A DNA stretch of 35,624 nucleotides from Lachnospiraceae bacterium (GTDB lineage Bacteria; Bacillota; Clostridia; Lachnospirales; Lachnospiraceae), in contig JAJQCG010000018.1 in the NCBI GenBank assembly GCA_021202815.1, positions 1 through 35,624 on the forward strand, read 5' to 3'. Below the pieces are notes generated by a model. The model ran no database searches, was not told the DNA's origin, and was given only the letters and a program-made list of their open reading frames with translations. The position numbers and the translations under genes are program-made. The first letter of the stretch is position 1. Each line of letters opens with the position of its first letter. Below are positions 16,281-24,409 of this stretch, one piece after another.

Positions 16281-17471
16281 ATGATGGAGACCCCGTATTA
16301 CCTGATCCACAAGGACATGCTGGATGAGGGAATGGAAAAACTGAAAAAAGCGCTGGCAGATTACTGGCCGAATGCGGCGATCGGATATTCGTTCAAGACA
16401 AACGCGCTGCCCTGGGTACTGCAGTATATGAAGGAGCAGGGTTGCCGCGCGGAGGTCGTATCGCAGGACGAGTATGAGCTCGCGGAATATATGGGCTATG
16501 AGCGGATGATCTATAACGGGCCGGTCAAGGGGAAGGAGAGCTTCCTGCGCGCCTGCGCGGCGGGACAGATCGTCAATCTGGACGCGAAACGGGAGCTCGG
16601 CTGGCTCCGTGAGGCCTGTGCGTCCGGGCAGACTGCGCAGGTTGGTATCCGGGTAAATTTTGACCTGGAGGCGCTGTGCCCCGGCGAAGCGTCCGGCGGC
16701 GAGGAGGGTGGCCGCTTCGGTTTCAGCTATGAGAACGGGGACTTTGCCCGCGTGCTCGAGGTGCTGAGCGGGATAACGGGCGCGTCGACCGTGGGAATTC
16801 ATCTGCACTGCAGCTCCCGAACGCGCAGCCTGAATATTTACCGCGCGATTGCGCAGACGGCCTGCAGGCTCCGCAGAGAGTATGATCTGAAGCTGTCCTA
16901 TATTGACGTGGGCGGAGGTTATTTCGGCGGTCTTGCGAACAAACCGCAGTATGCCGACTATCTGCGTGAGATGTCGGAGATTCTGCGTGAGGAATATGAT
17001 CCCGCGGAGACGATGCTGATCGTCGAACCGGGGACGTCTCTCATCTGCCCGCCGATCGAATATGTCACTTCCGTGACCGACGCGAAGGAGACGAACCGCA
17101 ATCATTTCGTGGTGACGGACGGGAGCCGGATCCATGTCGACCCGCTGATGACGAAGAAGAGTTATTTCCATCATATAGAGTATGCGGGCTCAGAAAGCCA
17201 GAGGGAGTGCCTGCAGAAACAGGTGGTCTCCGGCTTTACCTGTATGGAAAATGACCGCCTTTTTGAGATCGCGGATGGCCCGGCGCTGCGCGAGGGGGAT
17301 CGCATCGTCTATGAGAAGGTCGGCGCCTATACGATGTGTCTGTCGCCGCTGTTCATCAGCTGGTTTCCGGCGGTCTGGCTTGAGGAAAATGGAGCACTTC
17401 GCCTCGTGCGCGAAAAGTGGAGCGCATGCGAGTATGCGCAGGCTTCTCTCTGGAAGGAAAAGGAAACATGA
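16281..17471 (+). CDS. Fold-type III PLP-dependent decarboxylase-like enzyme (first copy)
   Basis: Member of the diaminopimelate/ornithine decarboxylase group of fold-type III PLP enzymes, 396 residues. The PLP lysine is K39 in YSFKTN; GIHLHCSSRT (172-181) carries the histidines near the cofactor; DVGGGYFGG (209-217) binds the phosphate; VEPGTSL is at 248-254; the conserved C-x-x-x-D of the second active-site half is C321-D325; Y350 is in VGAYT. All key residues are kept, so it should be active. It is not biosynthetic lysA by context: it lies between the PglC-like gene (abutting) and an ATP-grasp gene (ATGA overlap). I infer that it makes an amine or beta/gamma-amino acid that the ATP-grasp then uses. 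Substrate unknown; racemisation is an alternative for this fold. Only distantly similar to the copy at 23211. Confidence 0.82.
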   Translation: MMETPYYLIHKDMLDEGMEKLKKALADYWPNAAIGYSFKTNALPWVLQYMKEQGCRAEVVSQDEYELAEYMGYERMIYNGPVKGKESFLRACAAGQIVNLDAKRELGWLREACASGQTAQVGIRVNFDLEALCPGEASGGEEGGRFGFSYENGDFARVLEVLSGITGASTVGIHLHCSSRTRSLNIYRAIAQTACRLRREYDLKLSYIDVGGGYFGGLANKPQYADYLREMSEILREEYDPAETMLIVEPGTSLICPPIEYVTSVTDAKETNRNHFVVTDGSRIHVDPLMTKKSYFHHIEYAGSESQRECLQKQVVSGFTCMENDRLFEIADGPALREGDRIVYEKVGAYTMCLSPLFISWFPAVWLEENGALRLVREKWSACEYAQASLWKEKET

Positions 17472-18442
17472 ATGTTCTGATACTGAGCTGTGGTACGCGC
17501 AATAAAATCGTACAGTATATGAAAAAAGAGCTGAAAGGAAAAGGGCTTGTCGTCGCGACGGACATGAGTCCGAACGCTCCGGCGCTCTATGAGGCTGACC
17601 GGCATTATATCGTGCCGCGTATGACCGCGCCCGGATATCTCGACGTCATTTATGATATCTGCCAAAAAGAGCGGATCACGGGCGTCTTTTCCCTGATTGA
17701 CCCGGAGCTCTCACTGCTGGCGCAGCACGAGGCGGAATTTCGCGCGCTCGGTGTCATGGTCATCGGTTCCTCCTATGAGCTGTGTGAGCGCACGCTCAAC
17801 AAGTGGCAGATGTATTGCTGGCTTGAGGAGCGCGGCTATCCCTGTGCGAAGAGCTATATCGGGCGGGAGGAATTTTACCGCGATGTGGAGCAGGGGCTTA
17901 TTTCTTATCCGGTCTTTGTCAAGCCGGTGCGGGGGAGCGCGAGCATCGCGATCTCCGTGGCGCAGGATCGAGAGACGGTCGATCTTCTGTTTGACCACGC
18001 GGAAGGGCTGATGATCCAGGAATACCTGCACGGGCAGGAGATCGGCGTGGACTGCTATATCGATATGCAGAGCCGCGAGCTGATTTCGGTCTTCTCGAAG
18101 AAGAAGCTCGTCATGCGGGCAGGAGAGACGGACAAGGGCGTCTCCTTCAAGGATCCGGCGCTCTTCGCGCTCGTGGAGCGTTTTGTGCGGGAGAGCGGCT
18201 TTACCGGACAGATTGATATCGATCTTTTTGACTGCGACGGGGTCTACTATATCTCGGAGGTCAATCCGAGATTCGGCGGCGGTTACCCGCATGCGTACGA
18301 GGCGGGCGTCAACCATATGAAATACATCGTGCAGAATCTCGCGGGGCAGGCAAACGAGCCGCAGATCGGGAATTATGAGGACGGCCTCGTGATGATGAAG
18401 TACTGTGAGATCATGCTGCGAAGAGAGGAACAGAACGGATGA
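17468..18442 (+). CDS. ATP-grasp ligase (CarB/PylC-like)
   Basis: 324 residues from the ATG at 17468, which overlaps the upstream stop as ATGA. N-terminal Rossmann-like domain (LILSCGTRNKIVQYMKKEL), then the ATP-grasp core: PVFVKPVRGSASIAI (Lys and Gly-rich loop), MIQEYLHGQEIGVDCYID, and FTGQIDIDLF followed by SEVNPRFGGGYPHA with the metal-binding Glu-x-Asn. Such enzymes form an amide or thioester through an acyl-phosphate. Possible jobs: coupling an amino acid to the 4-amino group of the sugar made upstream (no acetyltransferase is there for it), or loading an amino acid on the carrier protein encoded at 25978, as BtrJ does in butirosin biosynthesis. Translational coupling to the decarboxylase argues that they share a substrate. 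Not carbamoyl-phosphate synthase: too short and out of context. Confidence 0.83.
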   Translation: MNVLILSCGTRNKIVQYMKKELKGKGLVVATDMSPNAPALYEADRHYIVPRMTAPGYLDVIYDICQKERITGVFSLIDPELSLLAQHEAEFRALGVMVIGSSYELCERTLNKWQMYCWLEERGYPCAKSYIGREEFYRDVEQGLISYPVFVKPVRGSASIAISVAQDRETVDLLFDHAEGLMIQEYLHGQEIGVDCYIDMQSRELISVFSKKKLVMRAGETDKGVSFKDPALFALVERFVRESGFTGQIDIDLFDCDGVYYISEVNPRFGGGYPHAYEAGVNHMKYIVQNLAGQANEPQIGNYEDGLVMMKYCEIMLRREEQNG

Positions 18443-19683
18443 AAAAGCTGTGGATACTGAACCATCACTCGGGGCTGGAGGGAGACCGCCACTATGAGCT
18501 GGCGAAGGAGCTGGTGCCCCTCGGGATGGAGGTCGTTGTTTTTATGTCTTCCTTTACGCACGGAAGGGAGACCTACGCTTACGATGAGGAAGTAAAGATC
18601 CGGAAGGTGAAGCCGGGCATTACCTATGTCTTCCTGCACACGGCGCCGGCTTACCACGGGATTTCCCTGAACCGCATCCTGAATATGATGGACTACTGCC
18701 GCCTCATGAAAAAACACGAGAAGGCTTTCTATAAAAAGTTCGGCGTTCCGGATCTGGTGATCGGCTCGTCAGTGCATCCCTTTGCCTGGGAGAGTGCCTG
18801 GTCAATCGCGAAGAAAAACCGGATTCCGTTTGTCTGTGAGATTCGCGACTACTGGCCGCTGTCCCTGACGGAGATCTTCGGGACGTCCAAATATCATCCG
18901 GCCTGTCTGATGTTTTCTCTGCTCGAGCGCCGCGCGTATCGCCACGCGGACGCGATTGTCTCGACGATGGAGTTCGGTTATCGCTATCTGGGACAGTTCC
19001 CCTATGTGAGACGCGACCGGATTTACTGGATTCCGAACGGTTACCACACGGAGGAGATCGACGAGGTGCTGGCGAAGGGCGAGGTGGAACTGCCTGAGGA
19101 GCTGGATCGCTATCTCAGTGAAAACTGGTGCGCGGTCTACACCGGCAGCTTTGTCAACTCAGAGCGGCTTTTTGACATGCTGGACGCGGCAAAATGGCTG
19201 CAGGGGCAGGGAGACGACAGGATCAGGTTCGCTTTCATTGGCAATGGCTATCTGGAGGAGGACGTGAAGCGCCGCGTGCAGGAGGATGGGCTGAAAAATG
19301 TGCGGATTTTCCCGCGCATCCAGAAAAGCCAGGTCGCGGTCGCGCTCTCGAAGGCGAAGGTCTGTATTGCGGCGCTGCGGGACGACCGGGTGCTGAATGA
19401 CCTGGGACTGAGTCTCAATAAGCTGAACGATTATCTGTACTCCGGAAATCCGACGGTGTTCGCCTGCGGTTCGGTCAATGTGGTCGGCCAGTCGGGCGGC
19501 GGAATCGTCGTCCCGCCGGGGAATGTGAAGGCCTACGCGGAGGCGCTGCAGCGGGTTTACCGGATGACGGACGAGGAGCACAAGGCGATGGGAGAGAGAG
19601 GCAGACGCGAGATTAGAGAGAAGTACAGCTATTCACTGCTCGCGAAACAATACATGGATATTTTTAAAGAGGTAGAGGGATGA
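18439..19683 (+). CDS. GT4 family glycosyltransferase (WbuB-like)
   Basis: 414 residues, GT-B fold. The N-terminus MKKLWILNHHSGLEGDRHYELAKEL, with GSSVHPFAWESAWSIAKK and EIRDYWPLSL, is typical of WbuB-like transferases that add FucNAc-type or related amino sugars in O-antigen and capsule pathways. YTGSFVNSERLF opens the second domain, and NKLNDYLYSGNPTVFA takes the place of the donor-binding motif. It would act in the cytosol on the lipid-linked glycan, probably second after the PglC-like enzyme. It overlaps the ATP-grasp and the dehydrogenase genes by ATGA on both sides, so its expression is locked to both modules. Confidence 0.9.
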   Translation: MKKLWILNHHSGLEGDRHYELAKELVPLGMEVVVFMSSFTHGRETYAYDEEVKIRKVKPGITYVFLHTAPAYHGISLNRILNMMDYCRLMKKHEKAFYKKFGVPDLVIGSSVHPFAWESAWSIAKKNRIPFVCEIRDYWPLSLTEIFGTSKYHPACLMFSLLERRAYRHADAIVSTMEFGYRYLGQFPYVRRDRIYWIPNGYHTEEIDEVLAKGEVELPEELDRYLSENWCAVYTGSFVNSERLFDMLDAAKWLQGQGDDRIRFAFIGNGYLEEDVKRRVQEDGLKNVRIFPRIQKSQVAVALSKAKVCIAALRDDRVLNDLGLSLNKLNDYLYSGNPTVFACGSVNVVGQSGGGIVVPPGNVKAYAEALQRVYRMTDEEHKAMGERGRREIREKYSYSLLAKQYMDIFKEVEG

Positions 19684-20759
19684 GATACGCACTGATCGGC
19701 TGCGGCCGGATTGCAACGAACCATATCAAGGCGGTGTTAAATAACGGTCTCACGTTCGCGGCGGTCTGCGATGTAGAGCCCGCACAGATGGAGGCGCTGC
19801 TCGCGAAGCATGGGCTCGAAAAGGATGAGAGCATCGCACGCTACACAGACTACCGGAAAATGGTGGAGGAAGTGAAGTCGGAACTCGTCGGCATCGCGAC
19901 CGAGAGCGGTGTTCACGCCGAGATCGCGCTGTTCTGTATCGACCACGGTGTGAACTGTATCGTCGAGAAGCCGATCGCGATGAATATGGAGGACGCGGAT
20001 GAGATCGTCCGCCGCGCAGCGGAAAAGGGCGTGAAGGTCTCCGCCTGTCATCAGAACCGCTTCAATCTGGCGGTGCAGCAGACGCGTCGAGCGCTCGAGG
20101 CCGGGCGCTTCGGGAAGCTGTCCCACGGCTCGATCCATGTGCGCTGGAACCGGAATCAGTCCTATTACGATCAGGCGCCGTGGCGCGGGAAATGGGCTTC
20201 GGACGGCGGCGCGCTCATGAACCAGTGTATCCATGGCATCGATCTGCTGCGCTGGATGCTCGGCGACGAGGTGGAGGAGGTCTACGGCGTGACGCGGCAG
20301 CAGTTCCACCACTACCTCGAGGCGGAGGATGTAGGCCTTGCGGTTGTAAAGTTTAAGAACGGCGCGGTCGCGACGATTGAGGGGACGACGAACGTCTACC
20401 CGCAGAATCTGGAGGAGACGCTCTATCTCTTCGGGGAAAACGGTACGGTGAAGCTCGGCGGGAAGTCCACAAACAATATCGACGTCTGGGAATTTGCGGA
20501 CGAGGAGGCCGGGGACGAGGAAAATAAGCATCTGCAGGAAGAGACCAGTAATGTCTACGGAAACGGTCACACGAGCCTCTACGCGGATGTGATCGACGCG
20601 ATCCGGAATGACCGGAAGCCTTATGTGGACGCCGTGGCGGGGCGGAACGCACTCGAGATGGTGCTCGCGATCTACAAGAGCCAGAAGGAGGGCGTGCCGG
20701 TGAAGTTGCCGCTCAAGAGCTTCCGCAGCACAGACATGGCGGGGGAATTCGATGTTTAA
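19680..20759 (+). CDS. UDP-N-acetylglucosaminuronate 3-dehydrogenase-like oxidoreductase (WlbA/WbpB-like, Gfo/Idh/MocA)
   Basis: Expected to oxidise C3 of UDP-GlcNAcA to the 3-keto sugar, for amination by the WbpE-like enzyme at 26210. 359 residues: NAD-binding RYALIGCGRIATNHIKA at the N-terminus, the EKPIAMNMEDADE motif with the catalytic Lys, HQNRFN, and DGGALMNQCIHGIDLLRWMLG, whose Gln/His pattern is the hallmark of WlbA and WbpB. The UDP-GlcNAc 6-dehydrogenase (WbpA) needed to make the acid is not in the window. It overlaps the acyltransferase gene by 8 bp. Action on a non-acid UDP-HexNAc cannot be excluded, but the 2-epimerase and WbpE-like neighbours favour a ManNAc3NA-type pathway. Confidence 0.87.
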   Translation: MRYALIGCGRIATNHIKAVLNNGLTFAAVCDVEPAQMEALLAKHGLEKDESIARYTDYRKMVEEVKSELVGIATESGVHAEIALFCIDHGVNCIVEKPIAMNMEDADEIVRRAAEKGVKVSACHQNRFNLAVQQTRRALEAGRFGKLSHGSIHVRWNRNQSYYDQAPWRGKWASDGGALMNQCIHGIDLLRWMLGDEVEEVYGVTRQQFHHYLEAEDVGLAVVKFKNGAVATIEGTTNVYPQNLEETLYLFGENGTVKLGGKSTNNIDVWEFADEEAGDEENKHLQEETSNVYGNGHTSLYADVIDAIRNDRKPYVDAVAGRNALEMVLAIYKSQKEGVPVKLPLKSFRSTDMAGEFDV

Positions 20760-21660
20760 GATTGGAGAGATAAGCGCCTGCGAGCTGGCCGGGGAGGAGT
20801 TTCCGGAGCTCGCAAGGCGGGAATTTAAGATATATGGCGTTTCCGACCCGGAAGCGCCGGAGAGTAACAGTATCATCTATGCGCGGACCGATGTGAGCGG
20901 AGACTACGCGGGCGTGCGGGAGAGCATCTTCGTGACGAAGACGGATGTGGAGCTGCCGGGGCTGCATGAGTCCTGCGTACAGATCCGCGCAGCGATGCAG
21001 AAGAGCATGTACGGCGTGCTGCTTGAACGCTTCCGTGCGCTGCTGCCCAAACCTGCATTACAGCAGCGCGACGGCAGCTTCGTAAGTGAGGATCTGAAGC
21101 TTGGTGCGAACGTGTCGATCGCACCCTTCTGTGTGATTGGGGCGGACGTCGTGATCGGCGACAACTGCCGGATCGGCGCGGGAACGGTGATCAAGGATCA
21201 CGTGCGCATTGGAAACAACGTGGAGATTCAGGAGCACTGCCTGATCGGCGTGGACGACCTCAACACCTACCGTCTGGACGACGACGTATGCCGCGATCTG
21301 CCGCATCTGGCGGGGACGATCATCGAGGACGGCTGCCTCCTGCTGGCGGGGGCCGTGCTGGCCGCGGGCGATTCGCGCACGACTGTGCTTGGCAGAAGCT
21401 CGGTGATCGGACTTCTGGGCGACGTCGGGCACAACTGTGTGATCGGAGAGCACAGCTCGATCGGCGGAAAGTCGAGCATTTCCGGGCACTGCGACCTCGG
21501 AGAGCACGTCTACATCGCGCCGATGGCGGTGACGACGAACCGGATGCGTGTGGGAGACCGCGCCTACCTCGGCATCGGCGCGACCGCGATCCGGGACATT
21601 CCCGCGGATGAGAAGCAGTTCGGGAACCCCGCGCGGAGGGTGCTGGAGAAGAAGCAGTGA
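20752..21660 (+). CDS. LpxD-like left-handed beta-helix N-acyltransferase
   Basis: 302 residues. The first 110 or so form a separate N-terminal domain, unlike the short acetyltransferases WbpD/WlbB. Then come hexapeptide repeats (IAPFCVIGADVVIGDNCRIG and onwards), DLPHLAGTIIEDGCLLLAGAV, and VGHNCVIGEHSSIGGKSSISG. The order matches LpxD, where H-x-P-Q-x-GG precedes the IAHNVxIG stretch with the catalytic His; here the His is H227 in GHN. LpxD uses an acyl carrier protein as donor, and this operon encodes one at 25978. I infer transfer of a carrier-bound amino-acid-derived acyl group to the 3-amino of the UDP-sugar. An acetyl-CoA-dependent role is the alternative. The host shows no other lipid A trait. 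Confidence 0.78.
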   Translation: MFKIGEISACELAGEEFPELARREFKIYGVSDPEAPESNSIIYARTDVSGDYAGVRESIFVTKTDVELPGLHESCVQIRAAMQKSMYGVLLERFRALLPKPALQQRDGSFVSEDLKLGANVSIAPFCVIGADVVIGDNCRIGAGTVIKDHVRIGNNVEIQEHCLIGVDDLNTYRLDDDVCRDLPHLAGTIIEDGCLLLAGAVLAAGDSRTTVLGRSSVIGLLGDVGHNCVIGEHSSIGGKSSISGHCDLGEHVYIAPMAVTTNRMRVGDRAYLGIGATAIRDIPADEKQFGNPARRVLEKKQ

Positions 21661-21705
21661 GTTGTGGGCTCGGCCGGAAAGACAGGAAAGCGGGAGACAG
21701 ATTTT

Positions 21706-23211
21706 ATGGTTCAGAATGTACTGGAATACCTCGAGAACAGTGCGGCAGACTGCCCGGAGAAAATCGCGTTTGAGGATGCGGAGCAAAGCTTCACTTACGC
21801 GCAGGTGCTGGAGGACGCGCGACGGATCGGCAGCGCGCTCGCGCGTGAGCTGCCGCAGAACGCGCCGGTGCCGGTGCTGCTGGAGAAGGAAGCCTTTACG
21901 CTGAATGTATTTCTGGGGGCAGTCTGTGCGGGCTGCTTTTATACTCTGGTGGAACCGGAACAGCCGACGGAGCGGATTCTCTCGATCCTGCGGACACTGG
22001 AAGCGGGGCTGCTCGTCACGGACCGGAAGCTCCTTCCGAAAATCGAGCAAATCGGTTTTGAGGGAAAGATTCTGCTGACGGAGGAGCTCGCGGAGACGGA
22101 GCCGGACGAGGGGCTGCTTGCGGAGCGCAGGCGGAATTTCTGTGACGTCGACCCGCTTTATACGAATTTCACCTCCGGTTCGACCGGGGTGCCCAAAGGG
22201 GTCGTGGTCTCGCACCGCTCGGTCATCGATTTCACGGAGCATTTTACCCGCATCTTCGGCTTCGGCCGCGACGATGTGATCGGAAATCAGGCGCCCTTCG
22301 ACTTCGACGTGTCGGTCAAGGATATTTATCCGGCGCTGAAGACCGGGGCGACGCTCGAGGTGATTCCGAAGAAATATTTTTCCATACCGAAGAAGCTGCT
22401 CGATTTTCTGGATGAGCGGAAGGTGACGAGCCTTACATGGGCGGTGTCGGCGCTGTGCGTCATCTCGATGCTGAAGGGCTTCCGCTATAAAGTGCCGGGG
22501 AACATCTGGCGGGTGCTGTTCAGCGGCGAGGTGATGCCGGTGAAGCAGCTGAATTACTGGCGGTCCTATCTGCCTGACGCGCTCTACGCGAATCTCTACG
22601 GGCCGACGGAGATCACCTGCAACTGTACGTATTATGTGATAAACCGGGAGTTCTCGGAGGAGGAGAGTATCCCGATCGGGCGTGCCTTTCCGAACGAACG
22701 GGTCTTTTTGCTGGATGAGGAGAATGCCCTTGTGACGGAGGCCGGAATGCTCGGGGAAATCTGCGTGTCCGGCACGGCGCTGGCGCTCGGCTATTATCGG
22801 GAACAGGAGAAGACGGACGCAGTCTTCGTGCAGAACCCGCTGCACGCGCGCTACCGGGAGCTGATTTACCGCACCGGAGACCTCGGACGCTACGGCGGGG
22901 ACGGGGAGCTCTACTATGTGACGCGCAAGGATTTTCAGATCAAGCACATGGGGCATCGGATCGAACTCGGAGAGATCGAGACGGCCCTGCAGGCGCTCCC
23001 CGGCATTGCGCGGGCCTGCTGTGTTTACGATGAGCCGAATACGCGGATCATCGCCTTCTATGTCGGAGAACCGGACGCGAAGGAGATCATCACGCGCTTG
23101 ACAGAACGGCTGCCGCGGTTTATGATTCCCAGTATATTTCGGCGCGTGGAGGCGATGCCGCTCACGAAAAACGGCAAGATCGACCGGAAGGCGCTGATGA
23201 TACAACTCTGA
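21706..23211 (+). CDS. Stand-alone amino acid adenylation enzyme (DltA/NRPS A-domain-like)
   Basis: Activates an amino acid as its adenylate and should load it on a carrier protein. 501 residues with a full set of A-domain motifs: FTSGSTGVPKG (155-165), FDVSVKDIYPALKTG with the amino-group-binding D201, LYGPTEITCN, YRTGD (388-392), DFQIKHMGHRIELGEIE, and TKNGKIDRKAL with the adenylation Lys K491. There is no attached carrier or condensation domain. Spacing around D201 is like DltA, but the DltA pocket Met is Lys here (K205), so the substrate is probably not D-Ala. The ATG at 21706 has GGGAG 9 nt upstream; the ORF-track start at 21664 lies just past the previous stop. Its TGATG junction couples it to the decarboxylase. 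The natural carrier partner is the protein at 25978. Confidence 0.88.
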   Translation: MVQNVLEYLENSAADCPEKIAFEDAEQSFTYAQVLEDARRIGSALARELPQNAPVPVLLEKEAFTLNVFLGAVCAGCFYTLVEPEQPTERILSILRTLEAGLLVTDRKLLPKIEQIGFEGKILLTEELAETEPDEGLLAERRRNFCDVDPLYTNFTSGSTGVPKGVVVSHRSVIDFTEHFTRIFGFGRDDVIGNQAPFDFDVSVKDIYPALKTGATLEVIPKKYFSIPKKLLDFLDERKVTSLTWAVSALCVISMLKGFRYKVPGNIWRVLFSGEVMPVKQLNYWRSYLPDALYANLYGPTEITCNCTYYVINREFSEEESIPIGRAFPNERVFLLDEENALVTEAGMLGEICVSGTALALGYYREQEKTDAVFVQNPLHARYRELIYRTGDLGRYGGDGELYYVTRKDFQIKHMGHRIELGEIETALQALPGIARACCVYDEPNTRIIAFYVGEPDAKEIITRLTERLPRFMIPSIFRRVEAMPLTKNGKIDRKALMIQL

Positions 23212-24392
23212 TGAAAAAGGAGCTTACGATAGACAGGATGAAGCTTTCAGAACTGGTAAAGACGCTGGGGACGCCCTCCTATGTGTTCGATACAGATATT
23301 TTACAGGAGCGCGTGCGGATGGTCTCGCAGAAGCTCGCGCCGGCGAAGCTGTGCTACGCGATCAAGGCGAATCCCTTTCTCATAAGGGCGATGGACGCGC
23401 TGGTGGATCGCTATGAGGTCTGTTCCCCGGGCGAGTTCCATATCTGTGTGAAAAATGAGCTGGACATGGAGAAGATCGTGCTGTCCGGCGTCTACAAGGC
23501 GGAAGCGGATGTCCGATACGCGATGGAGCAGGGCGTCCGGCACTTCACCGCGGAGTCCGTGAGCCAGTTCCGGCTTATACAGAGCTGCGCGGACAAGCTT
23601 GGCAAAAAAGTGGATATCCTGTTGCGCGTGACGAGCGGCTGTCAGTTTGGCATGAACGAGGAGGACGTTCGCTCGCTGCTGCGGGAGAGGGAGCAGTATC
23701 CGCAGGCAGAGATCGTCGGACTTCAATATTTTACCGGTACACAGAAAAAGCAGATCAAAAAGATCGCGGCGGAGCTTCAGTATATGGAGGACTTCATCCG
23801 GCGGCTTGAGGCGGAGGAAGGTTTTGTCACACGGACGCTGGAGTACGGACCGGGACTGGGCGTACCCTACTTTACGAAGGACGATTTCGAGGAGGACGAG
23901 CGGCTGCTGGACGAGTTTGCGGCGCTCTTTACGGAAGAGCGGCCCTATGAGCTGGTCTTCGAGATGGGACGCTATCTTGCCGCCTCCTGCGGTTACTATA
24001 TGACAAAGATTGTCGACCAGAAAAAGAACGATGCGGTGAACGTCCTGATCGCGGACGGCGGTATCCATCATGTCAACTACTACGGACAGAATATGGCGAT
24101 GAAGACGCCGGTTCTGTCGTATTTCCCGCAGCATCTGCTGCAGGGTGAGGAAGAGGAGTGGACGGTGTATGGCGCTCTCTGTACGACGGCGGATATTCTG
24201 TTGAAACGATTGCCGCTCGTGGACGCGAGGGTCGGCGATTATCTGGTCTTTCACAATATCGGCGCTTACGCGGTGACGGAGGGCATGTATCTTTTCCTGA
24301 GCCGGGATATGCCGAGGATTTATCTGTACAGTGAGGAGACAGGGCCGGAGCTGATTCGTGACACGCTTGAGACCTGGAAATGGAATACATAA
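23211..24392 (+). CDS. Fold-type III PLP-dependent decarboxylase-like enzyme (second copy, BtrK-like context)
   Basis: 393 residues. The PLP lysine is K52 in YAIKANP; EYGPGLGVPYF (211-221) is the phosphate loop; E251 is in EMGRY instead of the usual EPGR; the second-half C-x-x-x-D is C324-D328; Y353 is in IGAYAVTEGM. Where DAP/ornithine decarboxylases have a HxH stretch next to the PLP ring, this protein has GLQYFTGT (170-177), so both histidines are replaced. It follows the adenylation gene with a one-base overlap. In butirosin biosynthesis BtrK, of the same fold, decarboxylates glutamate bound to the carrier BtrI; the same order of activation, decarboxylation and carrier here suggests similar chemistry. 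Substrate unknown; it is quite different from the copy at 16281. Confidence 0.82.
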   Translation: MKKELTIDRMKLSELVKTLGTPSYVFDTDILQERVRMVSQKLAPAKLCYAIKANPFLIRAMDALVDRYEVCSPGEFHICVKNELDMEKIVLSGVYKAEADVRYAMEQGVRHFTAESVSQFRLIQSCADKLGKKVDILLRVTSGCQFGMNEEDVRSLLREREQYPQAEIVGLQYFTGTQKKQIKKIAAELQYMEDFIRRLEAEEGFVTRTLEYGPGLGVPYFTKDDFEEDERLLDEFAALFTEERPYELVFEMGRYLAASCGYYMTKIVDQKKNDAVNVLIADGGIHHVNYYGQNMAMKTPVLSYFPQHLLQGEEEEWTVYGALCTTADILLKRLPLVDARVGDYLVFHNIGAYAVTEGMYLFLSRDMPRIYLYSEETGPELIRDTLETWKWNT

Positions 24393-24409
24393 GATAAAAA
24401 GCGAGAACG

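Noticed and set aside
16281-17471. lysA (diaminopimelate decarboxylase) as the name for the first PLP enzyme
   Set aside because: Fold and motifs fit the superfamily, but coupling to a PglC-like gene and an ATP-grasp argues against a housekeeping lysine gene, and a second, different copy is in the same operon.
20752-21660. lpxD of lipid A biosynthesis
   Set aside because: The fold seems LpxD-like, but the locus is Gram-positive in character and no other lipid A gene is present; its neighbours are amino-sugar genes.
21058-23205. 715-residue minus-strand ORF
   Set aside because: Antisense to the acyltransferase and adenylation genes; a shadow of codon bias in GC-rich coding sequence.
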